A stretch of DNA of 27,263 bases from Kiritimatiellia bacterium (GTDB taxonomy: Bacteria > Verrucomicrobiota > Kiritimatiellia > RFP12 > UBA1067). Positions 14,407 to 24,000 of the stretch are shown here, piece after piece. Made by a program: the position numbers and the translations under genes. Position 1 is the stretch's first letter. Every line of letters starts with the position of its first letter. The DNA lies in the NCBI GenBank assembly GCA_904502135.1, contig CAJGDE010000013.1, positions 1-27,263 of the forward strand. Direction: 5' to 3'. Under the pieces are notes generated by a model, which was not told the origin of the DNA, made no database searches, and saw only the letters and a list, made by a program, of their open reading frames with translations.

Positions 14407-17397
14407 TCATGTACCTGCTATATTGATCAGATCAACTGCAGGGGTTATTTTGTTGTTCTTTAAAAAGCGGACGAAGCCAGACGCCAACATACGCCTATTT
14501 TTATCAAACTCCACAGGGTCAAACTTGAATAACCGATTCAAATCATCAAGCGTGACACCATCTTTGACAGAATTGAAAGACACATACGGCACCTTCATAA
14601 TTTCACAAAGTTCCGTTGTCCGAGAATCTATTGCAATACACATTGCCGGAACCCCCGCCTGAAGCGCAATCATCACTCCGTGGATTCTAGGCCCCACCAC
14701 GAAATCGAACTGACGATAAAACTCCATCCATTTCGAAATATCAAAGAATATTCGCCCGTAGGCCTTGAACCACTTTGCAAAGTCCTGTTCGCAAAGGTCG
14801 GCTCTGAAATGTGAATTTAGGATCTTACGCTCATTAGTAGAAAGATCCGAGAATTCCCCGGACACCGCCTTCATCTCCACACGGGCGGCCTGCACCACCA
14901 AGGCACCATCACACTCCGTAATGATCTTTGCAAGGCTATTCTCCAATCCCTCTAACAGCCTCCAACCAGTCTGTCCGGCCGCCATGGCAACACGCTTTAT
15001 TCCTTTATAGTTTGATGCTATGCGGCTTCCTAAATCTTCTGCAGGATTCATGAAAAGCGACGGACATCCTAATGCGACCGCACGACCTTTCAACCCTAGT
15101 CTTTCCATGACTCTCATCGTAAACTCACCCCGAACAGAAATATTCGGTGCGCCTGTTACCGAATGCTCGGCAATGCTTCGCACCCATTCCTCGGTTCTTG
15201 GATGAATATAAGGTAATTCATAATCCAAAGCTCCGGCTCCAATTTTCAACATTGATTGCGCACCTAATCCTATTGCCACAAAGGGGAACGATCGGCTATT
15301 CACCCATTCGACCGCATCTGTAGTCATATCGCAGTGCGGACCAAGCTGATTTGCACATGGTATAATTCCGACGCTTCCTTCCGGCATAGGCTCACGACAA
15401 TTCCAATCGAAAACCTTCGGAAAAATCTCCACAGCCCTGTTGATAGCATAGTGAAAAGCTAAATTCCCTGTATTTCCACCCACCGCACAGCATTGATCAT
15501 CGACAGATAGCAAATCTGCATCTGGGACGGACTCTTTGAGGCCAAAAACAACGGGGCACAACTCATTATATCGCATTGCAGAACGAATTGTTATACTGCT
15601 ATCAGGAATTCCAAGTGAACGAGCTCGCGAAGCGCGGAAGCCAAGGATCCACCTTCCTTTTTCGGCACATCCAATGGTTCGCTTCATCTCATCCATCTGA
15701 TGTTGCACATCCGGCACAAGAGCACTCAACCTATCGACATATTCCTGCATATTGAAATGACGATGATGGAATTCTCTCTGACTCTTCAACAAGGCACCTC
15801 GCTGCGCATCATCTAAGACCAGATTTACAGCCATATCCGACATTGCCGACACATCCAAATGCGGTGCGACACATTTCTCCGCAATCCCATCAGCCGAAAA
15901 CATCTCAGGAAAACCACTTGACTTGTCAAAACACAATACTGGAACACCAAAGGAAATTGCCTCGATAACAACACCAGGGAGCGGATCAAGGATGCTTGTT
16001 AACAGAAAAAGATCTGCAAGAGCGAAAAACTTATTAATAAACTTCACTGAACCTGTATAGACAAACTCGTCATCCAATCCCAATGCATGAATTTGAGCTT
16101 CGCACATTTTGGAATAGCCATCAGAACTGGGATTGTAGCCTCCACCGACCCAAATAAACTTAAACTTCCGCGATGGACTCTTTCGCTTAATTTCTGCAGC
16201 CGTACGAATAAAAAGGTCGAATCCTTTTCTATATTCCACCGTCCCAACACCTAACACAAAAAACTCACCGTTAGAAGTCTTCTGCGATTTCAAACGGTTG
16301 TAGTAGAAAAATTCACGCTCCGACATCTGGTCATTATTCATCACTGGGACATAACTCTGCCCTTGGTTTATCACCGGCAAATCAAGTGTCTCAACCCCTA
16401 ATTTCTTAGCAGCACCATCACGAAGAAAATTCGAAGAAAAAACCGTAACAGACGAATAAAGGCACATATCCTTCAACGCATGCAATGAGCAATAAGGTGC
16501 CGCATCATGAATACAGGCGATAGTAGGAATTCTCTTTGGCGTCAACACCCGAAGAATAACAGAACTGACAACCGAATTGACAATTGCGAATTCAAATGGC
16601 TCCGAAGAAAGAACCTCGGACAATACGAAATCAAGATAATCCGCATTAAATCGAACCATCGAATCAAATACGACATACTTCCACGAATCTAATCGAAAAA
16701 GATCATCAAGCGGCCCAGATGTCAATGATATCACCAACACGTTATATTTTCTGGCAAGGCAACGACACATACTCCATGTATTGATCGGAGAACCTGTGCG
16801 GGAACTCTCATGGGAGACAAGTATGCAAGATTTTTTGGATTTATCGTAAGCAAGACCTTCTTCAAAAACAGAAGACAACGGTCCTCCGCCATATTTCAAT
16901 GGTGCGTAAAGCCCATTCGACCTTCCCTCTGCCTTCCCATGACGCTGATAATGTTCATAAGGATTTATTTTCGCCTTGACAATATCAGGATACAAAGCCA
17001 GATATCCCTGCGCCGAAAAACCTTCTTCTCCGGAAGATTCGCCCTTCCCCACGGAAGAATTTGTTGCGGCACCTTGTTTTGACACGTTGTTGCATCTCTG
17101 CACTATAGGTGGAATCGGCAAAGAAGAAGAATCCCTCAAGAAGCCTTTTCGTCCTTCTTTCTTACCGTATTTTTCGAAATGCACCAATGGACATACCTTC
17201 GCTTTGGCTACATCATTATTCACGTGCAGATACTTCTGCCCGTCGAATTTTGGCCCCGGTGGAAGACCTTTTTTCCATCCAACAAACAAATAGTGCTCAG
17301 CGGCGGTCTTGCAACTACCAAGATTACCGCAACGATCCAAATACCATTTTTCGTCGAAAAAGGACGAGTTAACGATTAACTCAAGTCTATCATCCAT
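14407..17397 (-). CDS. Fusion: NP-HY-G repeats, GT4 glycosyltransferase and polysaccharide pyruvyl transferase
   Basis: A 996-residue protein with three parts. Residues about 10-165 hold three NP-HY-G repeats, two adjoining and one after a Ser/Gly-rich linker. Residues about 190-560 are a GT4 domain: CILVSHESSRTGSPINTWSM at the acceptor side, FVLGVGTVEYRKGFDLFIRT, and SILDPLPGVVIEAISFGVP with D471-x7-E479 where family members usually have E-x7-E. Residues about 600-945 match polysaccharide pyruvyl transferase (PF04230), ending in FVVGPRIHGVMIALQAGVP with GPRIHG at 902-907. The protein may add a sugar and then a ketal pyruvate, or another modification, in one chain. A strong ribosome site (GAGGAAAGGATC) lies in the 24 nt after the peptidase gene. 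All three parts are intact and in frame. Confidence 0.83.
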   Translation of the reverse strand: MDDRLELIVNSSFFDEKWYLDRCGNLGSCKTAAEHYLFVGWKKGLPPGPKFDGQKYLHVNNDVAKAKVCPLVHFEKYGKKEGRKGFLRDSSSLPIPPIVQRCNNVSKQGAATNSSVGKGESSGEEGFSAQGYLALYPDIVKAKINPYEHYQRHGKAEGRSNGLYAPLKYGGGPLSSVFEEGLAYDKSKKSCILVSHESSRTGSPINTWSMCRCLARKYNVLVISLTSGPLDDLFRLDSWKYVVFDSMVRFNADYLDFVLSEVLSSEPFEFAIVNSVVSSVILRVLTPKRIPTIACIHDAAPYCSLHALKDMCLYSSVTVFSSNFLRDGAAKKLGVETLDLPVINQGQSYVPVMNNDQMSEREFFYYNRLKSQKTSNGEFFVLGVGTVEYRKGFDLFIRTAAEIKRKSPSRKFKFIWVGGGYNPSSDGYSKMCEAQIHALGLDDEFVYTGSVKFINKFFALADLFLLTSILDPLPGVVIEAISFGVPVLCFDKSSGFPEMFSADGIAEKCVAPHLDVSAMSDMAVNLVLDDAQRGALLKSQREFHHRHFNMQEYVDRLSALVPDVQHQMDEMKRTIGCAEKGRWILGFRASRARSLGIPDSSITIRSAMRYNELCPVVFGLKESVPDADLLSVDDQCCAVGGNTGNLAFHYAINRAVEIFPKVFDWNCREPMPEGSVGIIPCANQLGPHCDMTTDAVEWVNSRSFPFVAIGLGAQSMLKIGAGALDYELPYIHPRTEEWVRSIAEHSVTGAPNISVRGEFTMRVMERLGLKGRAVALGCPSLFMNPAEDLGSRIASNYKGIKRVAMAAGQTGWRLLEGLENSLAKIITECDGALVVQAARVEMKAVSGEFSDLSTNERKILNSHFRADLCEQDFAKWFKAYGRIFFDISKWMEFYRQFDFVVGPRIHGVMIALQAGVPAMCIAIDSRTTELCEIMKVPYVSFNSVKDGVTLDDLNRLFKFDPVEFDKNRRMLASGFVRFLKNNKITPAVDLINIAGT
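16903..17397 (-). repeat. Three NP-HY-G protein repeats at the N-terminus of the fusion protein
   Basis: Encodes residues 1-165. The units are SSFFDEKWYLDRCGNL...AAEHYLFVGWKKGLPPG, FDGQKYLHVNNDV...CPLVHFEKYGKKEGR and FSAQGYLALYPDI...INPYEHYQRHGKAEGR. The unit is about 38 residues with conserved Y, D, HY/HF, G and EGR. Similar repeats are known next to glycosyltransferase domains in bacterial glycan loci; their ligand is not known to me. Confidence 0.65.
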
Positions 17398-17421
17398 TTT
17401 AAAAGATCCTTTCCTCGTACA

Positions 17422-20400
17422 TCATGCCTGCGCAAAAATTTGGAAGTTCGTGTTCCCCCGTTCATACGGGGCATCGAAACCTTGCTGCCGAGAATAATTA
17501 TTAGTAATGACATATTGCGCCAAATTACCGGTATTATTGACGCCATCCGAAAAAGCCTGTAAAACCTCATAGGCAAATCCGCCATTTCCAACTCCTGTCG
17601 AGGTATTAACCCGCGATATTGCAGGCGAATAGTGCGTATCGGAAGCCGCGCCATAGACACGCTTTGACCCCGATGACATATCAAGAGCATCCAATATACC
17701 GCCAGCAAAACACTGAGCGAAAAGATGCGTCTGATAGCCAGCACCAACCGATCGCATCAAATTATTATATTCAGATCCTGATATCCCGCCATCCGAATAA
17801 AAATCCCATGTGCAAATCCGCTCCTCGCCCCTGCGATTTCTATCGTCTTCCTCTCCTGACCCATGATCATAAACATAGACAAGCAAATGATCATTTGAAT
17901 CGGCAACCTCTGCCAGCGATCTCATGACCGATGTGAAATTTGATTTGGAAGCCGAGTAGACATGAGAACCGTTTGCATACGACATATTGGAATTATACGA
18001 TGCCCCGTTAAGCATATAGTCGGCGTTTGAACTGGTCCCATCGGCATAAAGCACGTAGATATGATTTCTTGGTATATCATAGTTTTCGACCAACGCCTCG
18101 TATACGCTTCTGAAATTGTAGTAGTATCGCGGTCGGTTAGAACTTAATCCCGCCCCTCCGGCAAAGAGAACCACATAATTCTCTGCCGAGTTCGTTGGAA
18201 CAGGGGCACTGTAGGTAGCCCGTACGGCATACGAATCCACAAGAGACGCATTAGCATCTTCAGCCTTCACATACAACGTCCCAGCCCCAGAAATATGCAC
18301 ATCAACAGACCCCGACCCGGAAGCAATCGCATTAGAGGAGTTCCCTGAGTAGACAGTGAGCCTAACCGACGAGGTGTCCGCGGCAATATGATACGTTCCA
18401 CTTACAGCATTTGATATCCGATAATAATCAATATCTGTCGCCGAATGGAAACTCCCTGTCTTTGAAGCATTCACCGTCAGCGCGGTTGCTGAATTCCTCG
18501 AATCATTCGGCTCATCGTATTGTATTATTGGACGACGGGCGTTTATCTCATAGTTTTCGACCAACTTAGATCTTTCACCAGAAACACGCAAATAATAGGT
18601 TCCGACCGACAAATAACGTGTAATTCTGAAGTTTCCGCCTTCACCACCGCTTCCTGCCTGTATCAAAGGAGTATTCCCACTACTCATACTCTGATATAAG
18701 ATTCCATACGTATCGCCGCCGCCCGAGGTCTCAAACTCATACGTCCCTGCAGACGAGACCTCGAACTTAAACCAGTCGACATCTGTCTGCGAGTGAATAT
18801 TGTGCGTTTGCCCATGTCCAACCAACAACTGCGTCGCATGCGCAGACGTGTCATCATCCTCATAGGAATCTCTGACATAAACAGCTCCAAGTCTATAGCC
18901 AGAGACTGTCTTAGTCGGAGACAACGCTTGTGCCCGCAGGTAATATATAGCGTTTGAATCAGAATTCAACTGAACCGACGTATAACCATACGAACCGACA
19001 ATAGACTGCGTAATGAACGATAACGATCCGTCGGCCTGCTTCCTGTATAGAAATAACCGCATCTCCACGCTCTCGTCATTTTCAGCCGAAAAGACAATCT
19101 GTGAAGATCCCGAGGCCTTGTAAACATACCAATCCTGATCACCGGGAGCGTGAATGCTGTGCACCTGCGTGGATCCCAATGTAACCCATGTCGCCCTTGA
19201 CGGCGCATTGTCATTGGCCTTTCCTCCGCTATTCTCGTAAGCATCACCCCTGACAGAAGAAGAGTCTATGTCAACCCTAACACCATAGTTTGTTGTTAAC
19301 GTTGACCTATTCTCCGTAGTGATGCGCACATAATACCAGTTATCTGTCTCAAGATCAACGCGCAAAAGCGGATTCATCGCGGCTCCGCCGTATGAAATCT
19401 CTTCTCCGGACCCATAATAATCCAAATTACCGTCCGCCGCATACGGAACAAGGCGACCGCCAGGTATACGTTTGTAAACAATCATCGACATATTCGCTTC
19501 ACCGGTCGTCTGAATTGTATATGAGCCTGTCTGGTGCGTGAAGAAGCGAATCCAGTCGGTATCGCTCCTTGTGTGTATCGAATGCGTGTATTCACGCCCG
19601 ACCGCTATTGGCTTGCAATTTCCAGAAAGATTGTCACTCTCGTACACATCACCGTTGATTGACGATTCCGCCCCCTGGCCGTTAACCTGAGATATCCTCA
19701 GCCCGTACGACGGGATGGTATATGTACTGTACGCCGTCGCCCTTATATAGTATGTGGTTCCTGCATTAAGAATCCTTGTAATCAACGCATTCCGATCCGT
19801 ACCGCTATCGTCATCCCACTGAAGAACGGTACCGTCTTGCGCATGGGCGAGACTGTCATAGATATGGAGTAACGTGTCACAATTGAGGCCGCTACCTATC
19901 GTCTGGATTGTATACTCAGCATTAACGGTCGGCGTAAACGTCACCCAATCCGCATCATCAGATGCATGAATGGAATGCGTCTGCGTTTGCCCCAGAAAAA
20001 TAGGCTTCGCAAGCGCCGGTGTATTATCGGCCTCGAACTCGTCTCCGAGGTTACTTGTCTGAAGAAGTGAAACATTGAGAGCATATGAATCAATCGTCGC
20101 TAAGGCATCATAGGCATAAGCTCTGATATAATACGCCGTATTCGCCGAAAGAGTGTAGCCGATACGAGCATTCAATCCTGTACCGCTATCGTCATCGCTC
20201 GCGAGCAAAACACCAGATGCATTATACAGATCAAGTTTCATATCGCCGTTTCCGGTCGTCTGGATCTGATATGCACCGGACTGTATTGGTCTCAACACAA
20301 CCCAATCAACATCCCCAGGCGCACTAATCGACCGAGACTGGGTCTCACCCGCAACAATTCCACGGGCCGTCTCGCGCGTGTCATCAGACTCATAAGCATC

Positions 20401-22635
20401 ACCGCCGCATGTAGACAATTCCGTCAGGGATAACCCATAATGCGGAACCAACTCCTGCCCATACGCAGATACACGGGCATAGTATACAGTGTTAGCCTCA
20501 AGCCGCATCCGAATCGATGCGTTTCGTCCAATGCCGCTGTCGTCATCATGCCTTATGTAAGAACCGTTCTCATCGTAAATGTATATAAGAGTATCTCCAC
20601 TACCCGTCGTCTGCAACACATAATCACCAGAATTTTCAACATAGAATCCGACCCAATCGACATCGTCGCTGTCATGAATCGTGTGCGATTGAGTCTCTCC
20701 TACGGATATCTTGATGGCATTCTCCCGTGTATCATCGGTCTTACTACGCTCATCCATGTAAATATCATATGTATCTTCCATGATGCCTTGCATCACAGAG
20801 ACCGTATAATACGGTACAACCGCATTGGAACGAGCTGACAACGCTACTAGATAGTATGTCTGGCCGGCTACAAGATTATACGACATCATCGCGTTGTAAG
20901 CAGAGAAACTATCGTCATCGTAGATAAGTAGCATCCCATTCGAATCATAGAGACCTATCATCATATCCGCATCACCGGCATTTCCATTCCTCGCACCAGT
21001 ATAGAATGTATACCAGCCAGAAACCGACGGCGTGAACTTCATCCAATCACTGTCGGCAACAGAATGAATCGAATGAGCTTGCGCTTGATCGACACGGATA
21101 ACAGATGCGTTTTCCGGAGAGTCGTCAAGCTCATAATTATCTCTTTCGCCAACATATGCAGACGTCTTCTCAATGGTAATCCCATATGAGTCAACATTCA
21201 TCCGCGAACCATCGGCTGTCATGTGTATGTAATACGTTTGCCCTGCCTGCATATAATTTTCAGCGAAGGGATTTATGCGCGAACTGCCACCCCACGGTAG
21301 GAGAGGGAACCCACCTTCATCAGCGACAAATACGGACATGCGCGTAGGATTATGCGTGCCGGATACCGAAATCTTGTACATTCCCGTCGAGGAGGGAGTA
21401 AATACAAACCAATCTTCATCATTGAACGCCGTTGCTTCACCATCTGAATTTAACCCGTAATAGACGTTAAGACTATGAGTTAGCGAAGTTCCAAGGGACA
21501 ATCTCGTCGCATGGTGCCAATCTCCGTCATCTTCATATTCATCATCAGGCATTTGGTTAAGGGATGAAACCATCGATACTGATACGGAATACTCCCCAGC
21601 AGCATAATTGGGGTTCGCTGCCGAAAGTTTGACATAATACGTGCCAGCTCCAAATCTAGCACCGAGATAAGGATTTTCACCTGAAGTCTTGCAGAGATCG
21701 GACCTTTGCTCCGAGAGATCAATTTCGTATCCAGATGAATTGTACAAGGAAAACTGCATCTGTCCAGCAATCCGCTCTGATGTACCGACTAAGAGATAAT
21801 AATATCCGGCTTCGCTTACGACAAACTTAACCCAATCCGTATCATTACTTGAATGAATCGTATGAGTCTGCACGGAATTAATCGACAGGGTCACCGCATT
21901 GTAAATCGAATCTTCGCCATTCGACTCATAAGCATCTTCTATGACACCTGCGCTCAGCGATATACTGTAGGACGGAATCTCTCTTGAAGCATACGAAGTC
22001 ACGCGAACATAATAGGACGTCCCCGCATATAACTGAACCGTCCCTGACGAACCAAAATCACCGTTGCCGCGATCGTCATTGTATCCAAATGCCTGCCCCT
22101 CAAACGAATAAAGTTGCAGAATAGTATCGCCCCCAGTGATTCTTATGGAGTAGAATCCATCAGAATTTACTGTAAATTTGTACCAATCCTCATCTCCTCC
22201 AGCATGAATGGAATGCGAATGTTGTGTCGCACCCACACTCAACGTAGTGGCCCCAAAACAAGAATTATCATTTTCGTACTCGTCAACATGTCCAGAATAC
22301 AATGCGACTCTATACGAATCGACTTCAGTGGTTGACGAATATCCCCTTATCTTTGCATAATAGGTGCCCCGATTGAAATACCGAGATATCCGCGCATTAT
22401 AACCGGCGCCATTATCATCATCATAGGCAATTCGCGTTGCATAACTATCGTAGAGTTCAATATACAAATCGCCGGTACTAGATGTCTGCAAAGTATAATC
22501 TCCTGCCGATGATATTGTAAACTTAACCCAATCTTCATCCCCGCGAGATATACTGTGCGTCTGAACGGAACCGACCGTCAGTGTTGTGGCGGAGGACAAC
22601 GAACCGTCGTTTTCATAGATATCAGCCTTGGCCAT
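17422..22635 (-). CDS. Large PPC-domain protein with C-terminal legumain-like (C13-type) cysteine peptidase; probable type I secretion substrate
   Basis: A 1737-residue protein without a signal peptide (it starts MAKADIYENDGS). Residues 1-1481 are 12 tandem PPC domains (PF04151 type) of about 105-140 residues. Each starts Y-E-x-D, then a G-x-x-Q-T-H-S-I strand, then D-x-D-W (D-I-D-Y in the last). Several carry a YDDDSG-x-G-x-NA acidic loop that could bind calcium. Residues 1482-1737 are a clan CD peptidase: ENYVVLFAGGAG, His1591 in VYDHGSGEE and Cys1642 in FAQCFAGG, the expected catalytic dyad. The chain ends FQIFAQA. It lies 36 nt after the HlyD gene with AAAGGA before the ATG, so it is probably the substrate of that exporter, via an uncleaved C-terminal signal. 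No RTX repeats are seen. Legumain-type enzymes cut after Asn or Asp; GPI8 transamidase belongs to the same fold. Confidence 0.85.
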   Translation of the reverse strand: MAKADIYENDGSLSSATTLTVGSVQTHSISRGDEDWVKFTISSAGDYTLQTSSTGDLYIELYDSYATRIAYDDDNGAGYNARISRYFNRGTYYAKIRGYSSTTEVDSYRVALYSGHVDEYENDNSCFGATTLSVGATQHSHSIHAGGDEDWYKFTVNSDGFYSIRITGGDTILQLYSFEGQAFGYNDDRGNGDFGSSGTVQLYAGTSYYVRVTSYASREIPSYSISLSAGVIEDAYESNGEDSIYNAVTLSINSVQTHTIHSSNDTDWVKFVVSEAGYYYLLVGTSERIAGQMQFSLYNSSGYEIDLSEQRSDLCKTSGENPYLGARFGAGTYYVKLSAANPNYAAGEYSVSVSMVSSLNQMPDDEYEDDGDWHHATRLSLGTSLTHSLNVYYGLNSDGEATAFNDEDWFVFTPSSTGMYKISVSGTHNPTRMSVFVADEGGFPLLPWGGSSRINPFAENYMQAGQTYYIHMTADGSRMNVDSYGITIEKTSAYVGERDNYELDDSPENASVIRVDQAQAHSIHSVADSDWMKFTPSVSGWYTFYTGARNGNAGDADMMIGLYDSNGMLLIYDDDSFSAYNAMMSYNLVAGQTYYLVALSARSNAVVPYYTVSVMQGIMEDTYDIYMDERSKTDDTRENAIKISVGETQSHTIHDSDDVDWVGFYVENSGDYVLQTTGSGDTLIYIYDENGSYIRHDDDSGIGRNASIRMRLEANTVYYARVSAYGQELVPHYGLSLTELSTCGGDAYESDDTRETARGIVAGETQSRSISAPGDVDWVVLRPIQSGAYQIQTTGNGDMKLDLYNASGVLLASDDDSGTGLNARIGYTLSANTAYYIRAYAYDALATIDSYALNVSLLQTSNLGDEFEADNTPALAKPIFLGQTQTHSIHASDDADWVTFTPTVNAEYTIQTIGSGLNCDTLLHIYDSLAHAQDGTVLQWDDDSGTDRNALITRILNAGTTYYIRATAYSTYTIPSYGLRISQVNGQGAESSINGDVYESDNLSGNCKPIAVGREYTHSIHTRSDTDWIRFFTHQTGSYTIQTTGEANMSMIVYKRIPGGRLVPYAADGNLDYYGSGEEISYGGAAMNPLLRVDLETDNWYYVRITTENRSTLTTNYGVRVDIDSSSVRGDAYENSGGKANDNAPSRATWVTLGSTQVHSIHAPGDQDWYVYKASGSSQIVFSAENDESVEMRLFLYRKQADGSLSFITQSIVGSYGYTSVQLNSDSNAIYYLRAQALSPTKTVSGYRLGAVYVRDSYEDDDTSAHATQLLVGHGQTHNIHSQTDVDWFKFEVSSAGTYEFETSGGGDTYGILYQSMSSGNTPLIQAGSGGEGGNFRITRYLSVGTYYLRVSGERSKLVENYEINARRPIIQYDEPNDSRNSATALTVNASKTGSFHSATDIDYYRISNAVSGTYHIAADTSSVRLTVYSGNSSNAIASGSGSVDVHISGAGTLYVKAEDANASLVDSYAVRATYSAPVPTNSAENYVVLFAGGAGLSSNRPRYYYNFRSVYEALVENYDIPRNHIYVLYADGTSSNADYMLNGASYNSNMSYANGSHVYSASKSNFTSVMRSLAEVADSNDHLLVYVYDHGSGEEDDRNRRGEERICTWDFYSDGGISGSEYNNLMRSVGAGYQTHLFAQCFAGGILDALDMSSGSKRVYGAASDTHYSPAISRVNTSTGVGNGGFAYEVLQAFSDGVNNTGNLAQYVITNNYSRQQGFDAPYERGNTNFQIFAQA
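18193..22635 (-). repeat. Twelve tandem PPC domains
   Basis: Encodes residues 1-1481. Units begin at the Y/F-E-x-D motifs, and the D-x-D-W signature occurs as DEDW, DEDW, DTDW, DEDW, DSDW, DVDW, DVDW, DADW, DTDW, DQDW, DVDW and DIDY. The units differ enough in sequence that this is an old expansion; units 6, 7 and 8 are the most alike in the acidic DDDSG loop. Confidence 0.85.
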
Positions 22636-22671
22636 GTTTTGTTCCTTTCCCTTGGTTGTACAACTGCGTTT

Positions 22672-24000
22672 TCACGGCTCTTTGAAGGATTCATCAAGCG
22701 CCTTGATGAGAGGATCTGTAAGATATTCAATGATTCGGCGGCGACCGACCTTGATCTCTGCCGTCACCTGCATCCCCGGCACGAGGCGGTACTCCCCCGC
22801 TCGCGGTAACAGCCGACCTGAAAGCGCAAGCTGAACATGATAGAAGCTTCGGCTACCGCCAAGCGCACCCTGTTGCTCGGAGAACGTATCCTCCGATATG
22901 GTCCGCAGCTTTCCGTTAAGCGTCCCATACCGCTGAAACGGATATGCGCCCAGCTTCACCTTCGCCTCGTTGCCCACCTTGAGCCATCCAATGTCCTTGG
23001 GGTCGACATTAACCACGGCCTCGATGTCCACACCAAGAGGAACCAGCGTTATCACCGCCTCCGCCTCGCGTACCGCCGACCCCTCCTGATACGCTGCGAT
23101 TTCGTGCACCATGGCATCGCACGGAGCCTTTAGCTCCGTAAGCGCCATGTTCCGCCTCGCTTTGTTGAGCTGCTGCTGAACCGAGTCAAGCTCGCGTTCA
23201 ACGTTGACAAGCTCCTTCGCGATGTCCTCGCGCCACTGGTTGAGGAACGTGTTTTTCTCCGCCCGGGCTGAGAGCAGGTCATGCTTGCTCTCAGCGATCT
23301 GCCCTTCCATCGTGTCCTGACTTCCCTCAAACTCCATGCGCTGTATCTGAAGCTCAATCAGGTCCTTCAGCGCTATACCGTGCTTGTCATATGCCTTTTC
23401 ATAGAGGCCCTCGAGCCTGATCAGCGCCTCAAGGCGCTCCGTCTGCTTGGAGAGGTTTTTGCGGCGCGTCGCGAGTATCGTCTCCAGCCGGGCTATGTTC
23501 TCGTCGTAAAACACGATCTTCTCCTTGTAGAAGCGCCGACGCTCGTCGAAGATCACCTTCTGCCGGCGGTAGTCATCTGTCTCGTCCGCCGGAGCCTTGA
23601 AGTCCTTGCCCAGCAGTTCGGACCTGAGCCTGTCTGCATGTACCGAGAAACTGTCGCTCTGGAAACTCAGACGCTCTTCGTCCGCCTTGCTGAATTCGGG
23701 GTCGAGCTTGATGAGCACCTGGTCTTTCTTGACGATCTCGCCGACACGGACACAGACTTTCCTTACGACAATGCGCTCCAAAGGCTTCATTACGATATTT
23801 GGACGCACGGTGATAAGTTTGCCGTCGGCGGATACAACGCGGTCAACCTCAAACACAAACGCCCACACGGTCACCAGCGCGATGCCAACGATAATGAACG
23901 CATATACAATCCCGACTAGCCACGGTGGACGTGCATACTCCAGCGCAACGGCATCCTCTTGAAAGTCGCAGACCTGCGGCGCGATCGCATTCCTCTTCAT
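22672..24000 (-). CDS. HlyD-type membrane fusion protein of a type I secretion system
   Basis: A 442-residue periplasmic adaptor. A short cytoplasmic tail (1-26) and one membrane helix (about 27-50, WLVGIVYAFIIVGIALVTVW) are followed by a lipoyl half-motif (ADGKLITVRPNIVMKPLERI), a long coiled coil (about 105-285, rich in E/K/R/L heptads) and a beta-barrel domain with the second lipoyl half (LTELKAPCDAMVHEIAAYQEG). It would join the ABC transporter to an outer-membrane TolC-like channel, which is not encoded here. ATG 24000 overlaps the ABC stop as ATGA with GGGAGG 7 nt before it; an in-frame TTG at 24027 is less likely. Confidence 0.92.
   Translation of the reverse strand: MKRNAIAPQVCDFQEDAVALEYARPPWLVGIVYAFIIVGIALVTVWAFVFEVDRVVSADGKLITVRPNIVMKPLERIVVRKVCVRVGEIVKKDQVLIKLDPEFSKADEERLSFQSDSFSVHADRLRSELLGKDFKAPADETDDYRRQKVIFDERRRFYKEKIVFYDENIARLETILATRRKNLSKQTERLEALIRLEGLYEKAYDKHGIALKDLIELQIQRMEFEGSQDTMEGQIAESKHDLLSARAEKNTFLNQWREDIAKELVNVERELDSVQQQLNKARRNMALTELKAPCDAMVHEIAAYQEGSAVREAEAVITLVPLGVDIEAVVNVDPKDIGWLKVGNEAKVKLGAYPFQRYGTLNGKLRTISEDTFSEQQGALGGSRSFYHVQLALSGRLLPRAGEYRLVPGMQVTAEIKVGRRRIIEYLTDPLIKALDESFKEP

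Noticed and set aside
18193..22635. Possible RTX (GGxGxDxLx) calcium repeats in the large protein
   Set aside because: The acidic DDDSGxGxNA loops recur once per PPC domain at about 120-residue spacing, not as nonapeptide arrays.
17422..22635. DNA-level tandem repeats suggesting a CRISPR or satellite array
   Set aside because: The repetition is at protein level in diverged domains of unequal length; no short identical repeats with regular spacers are present anywhere in the window.
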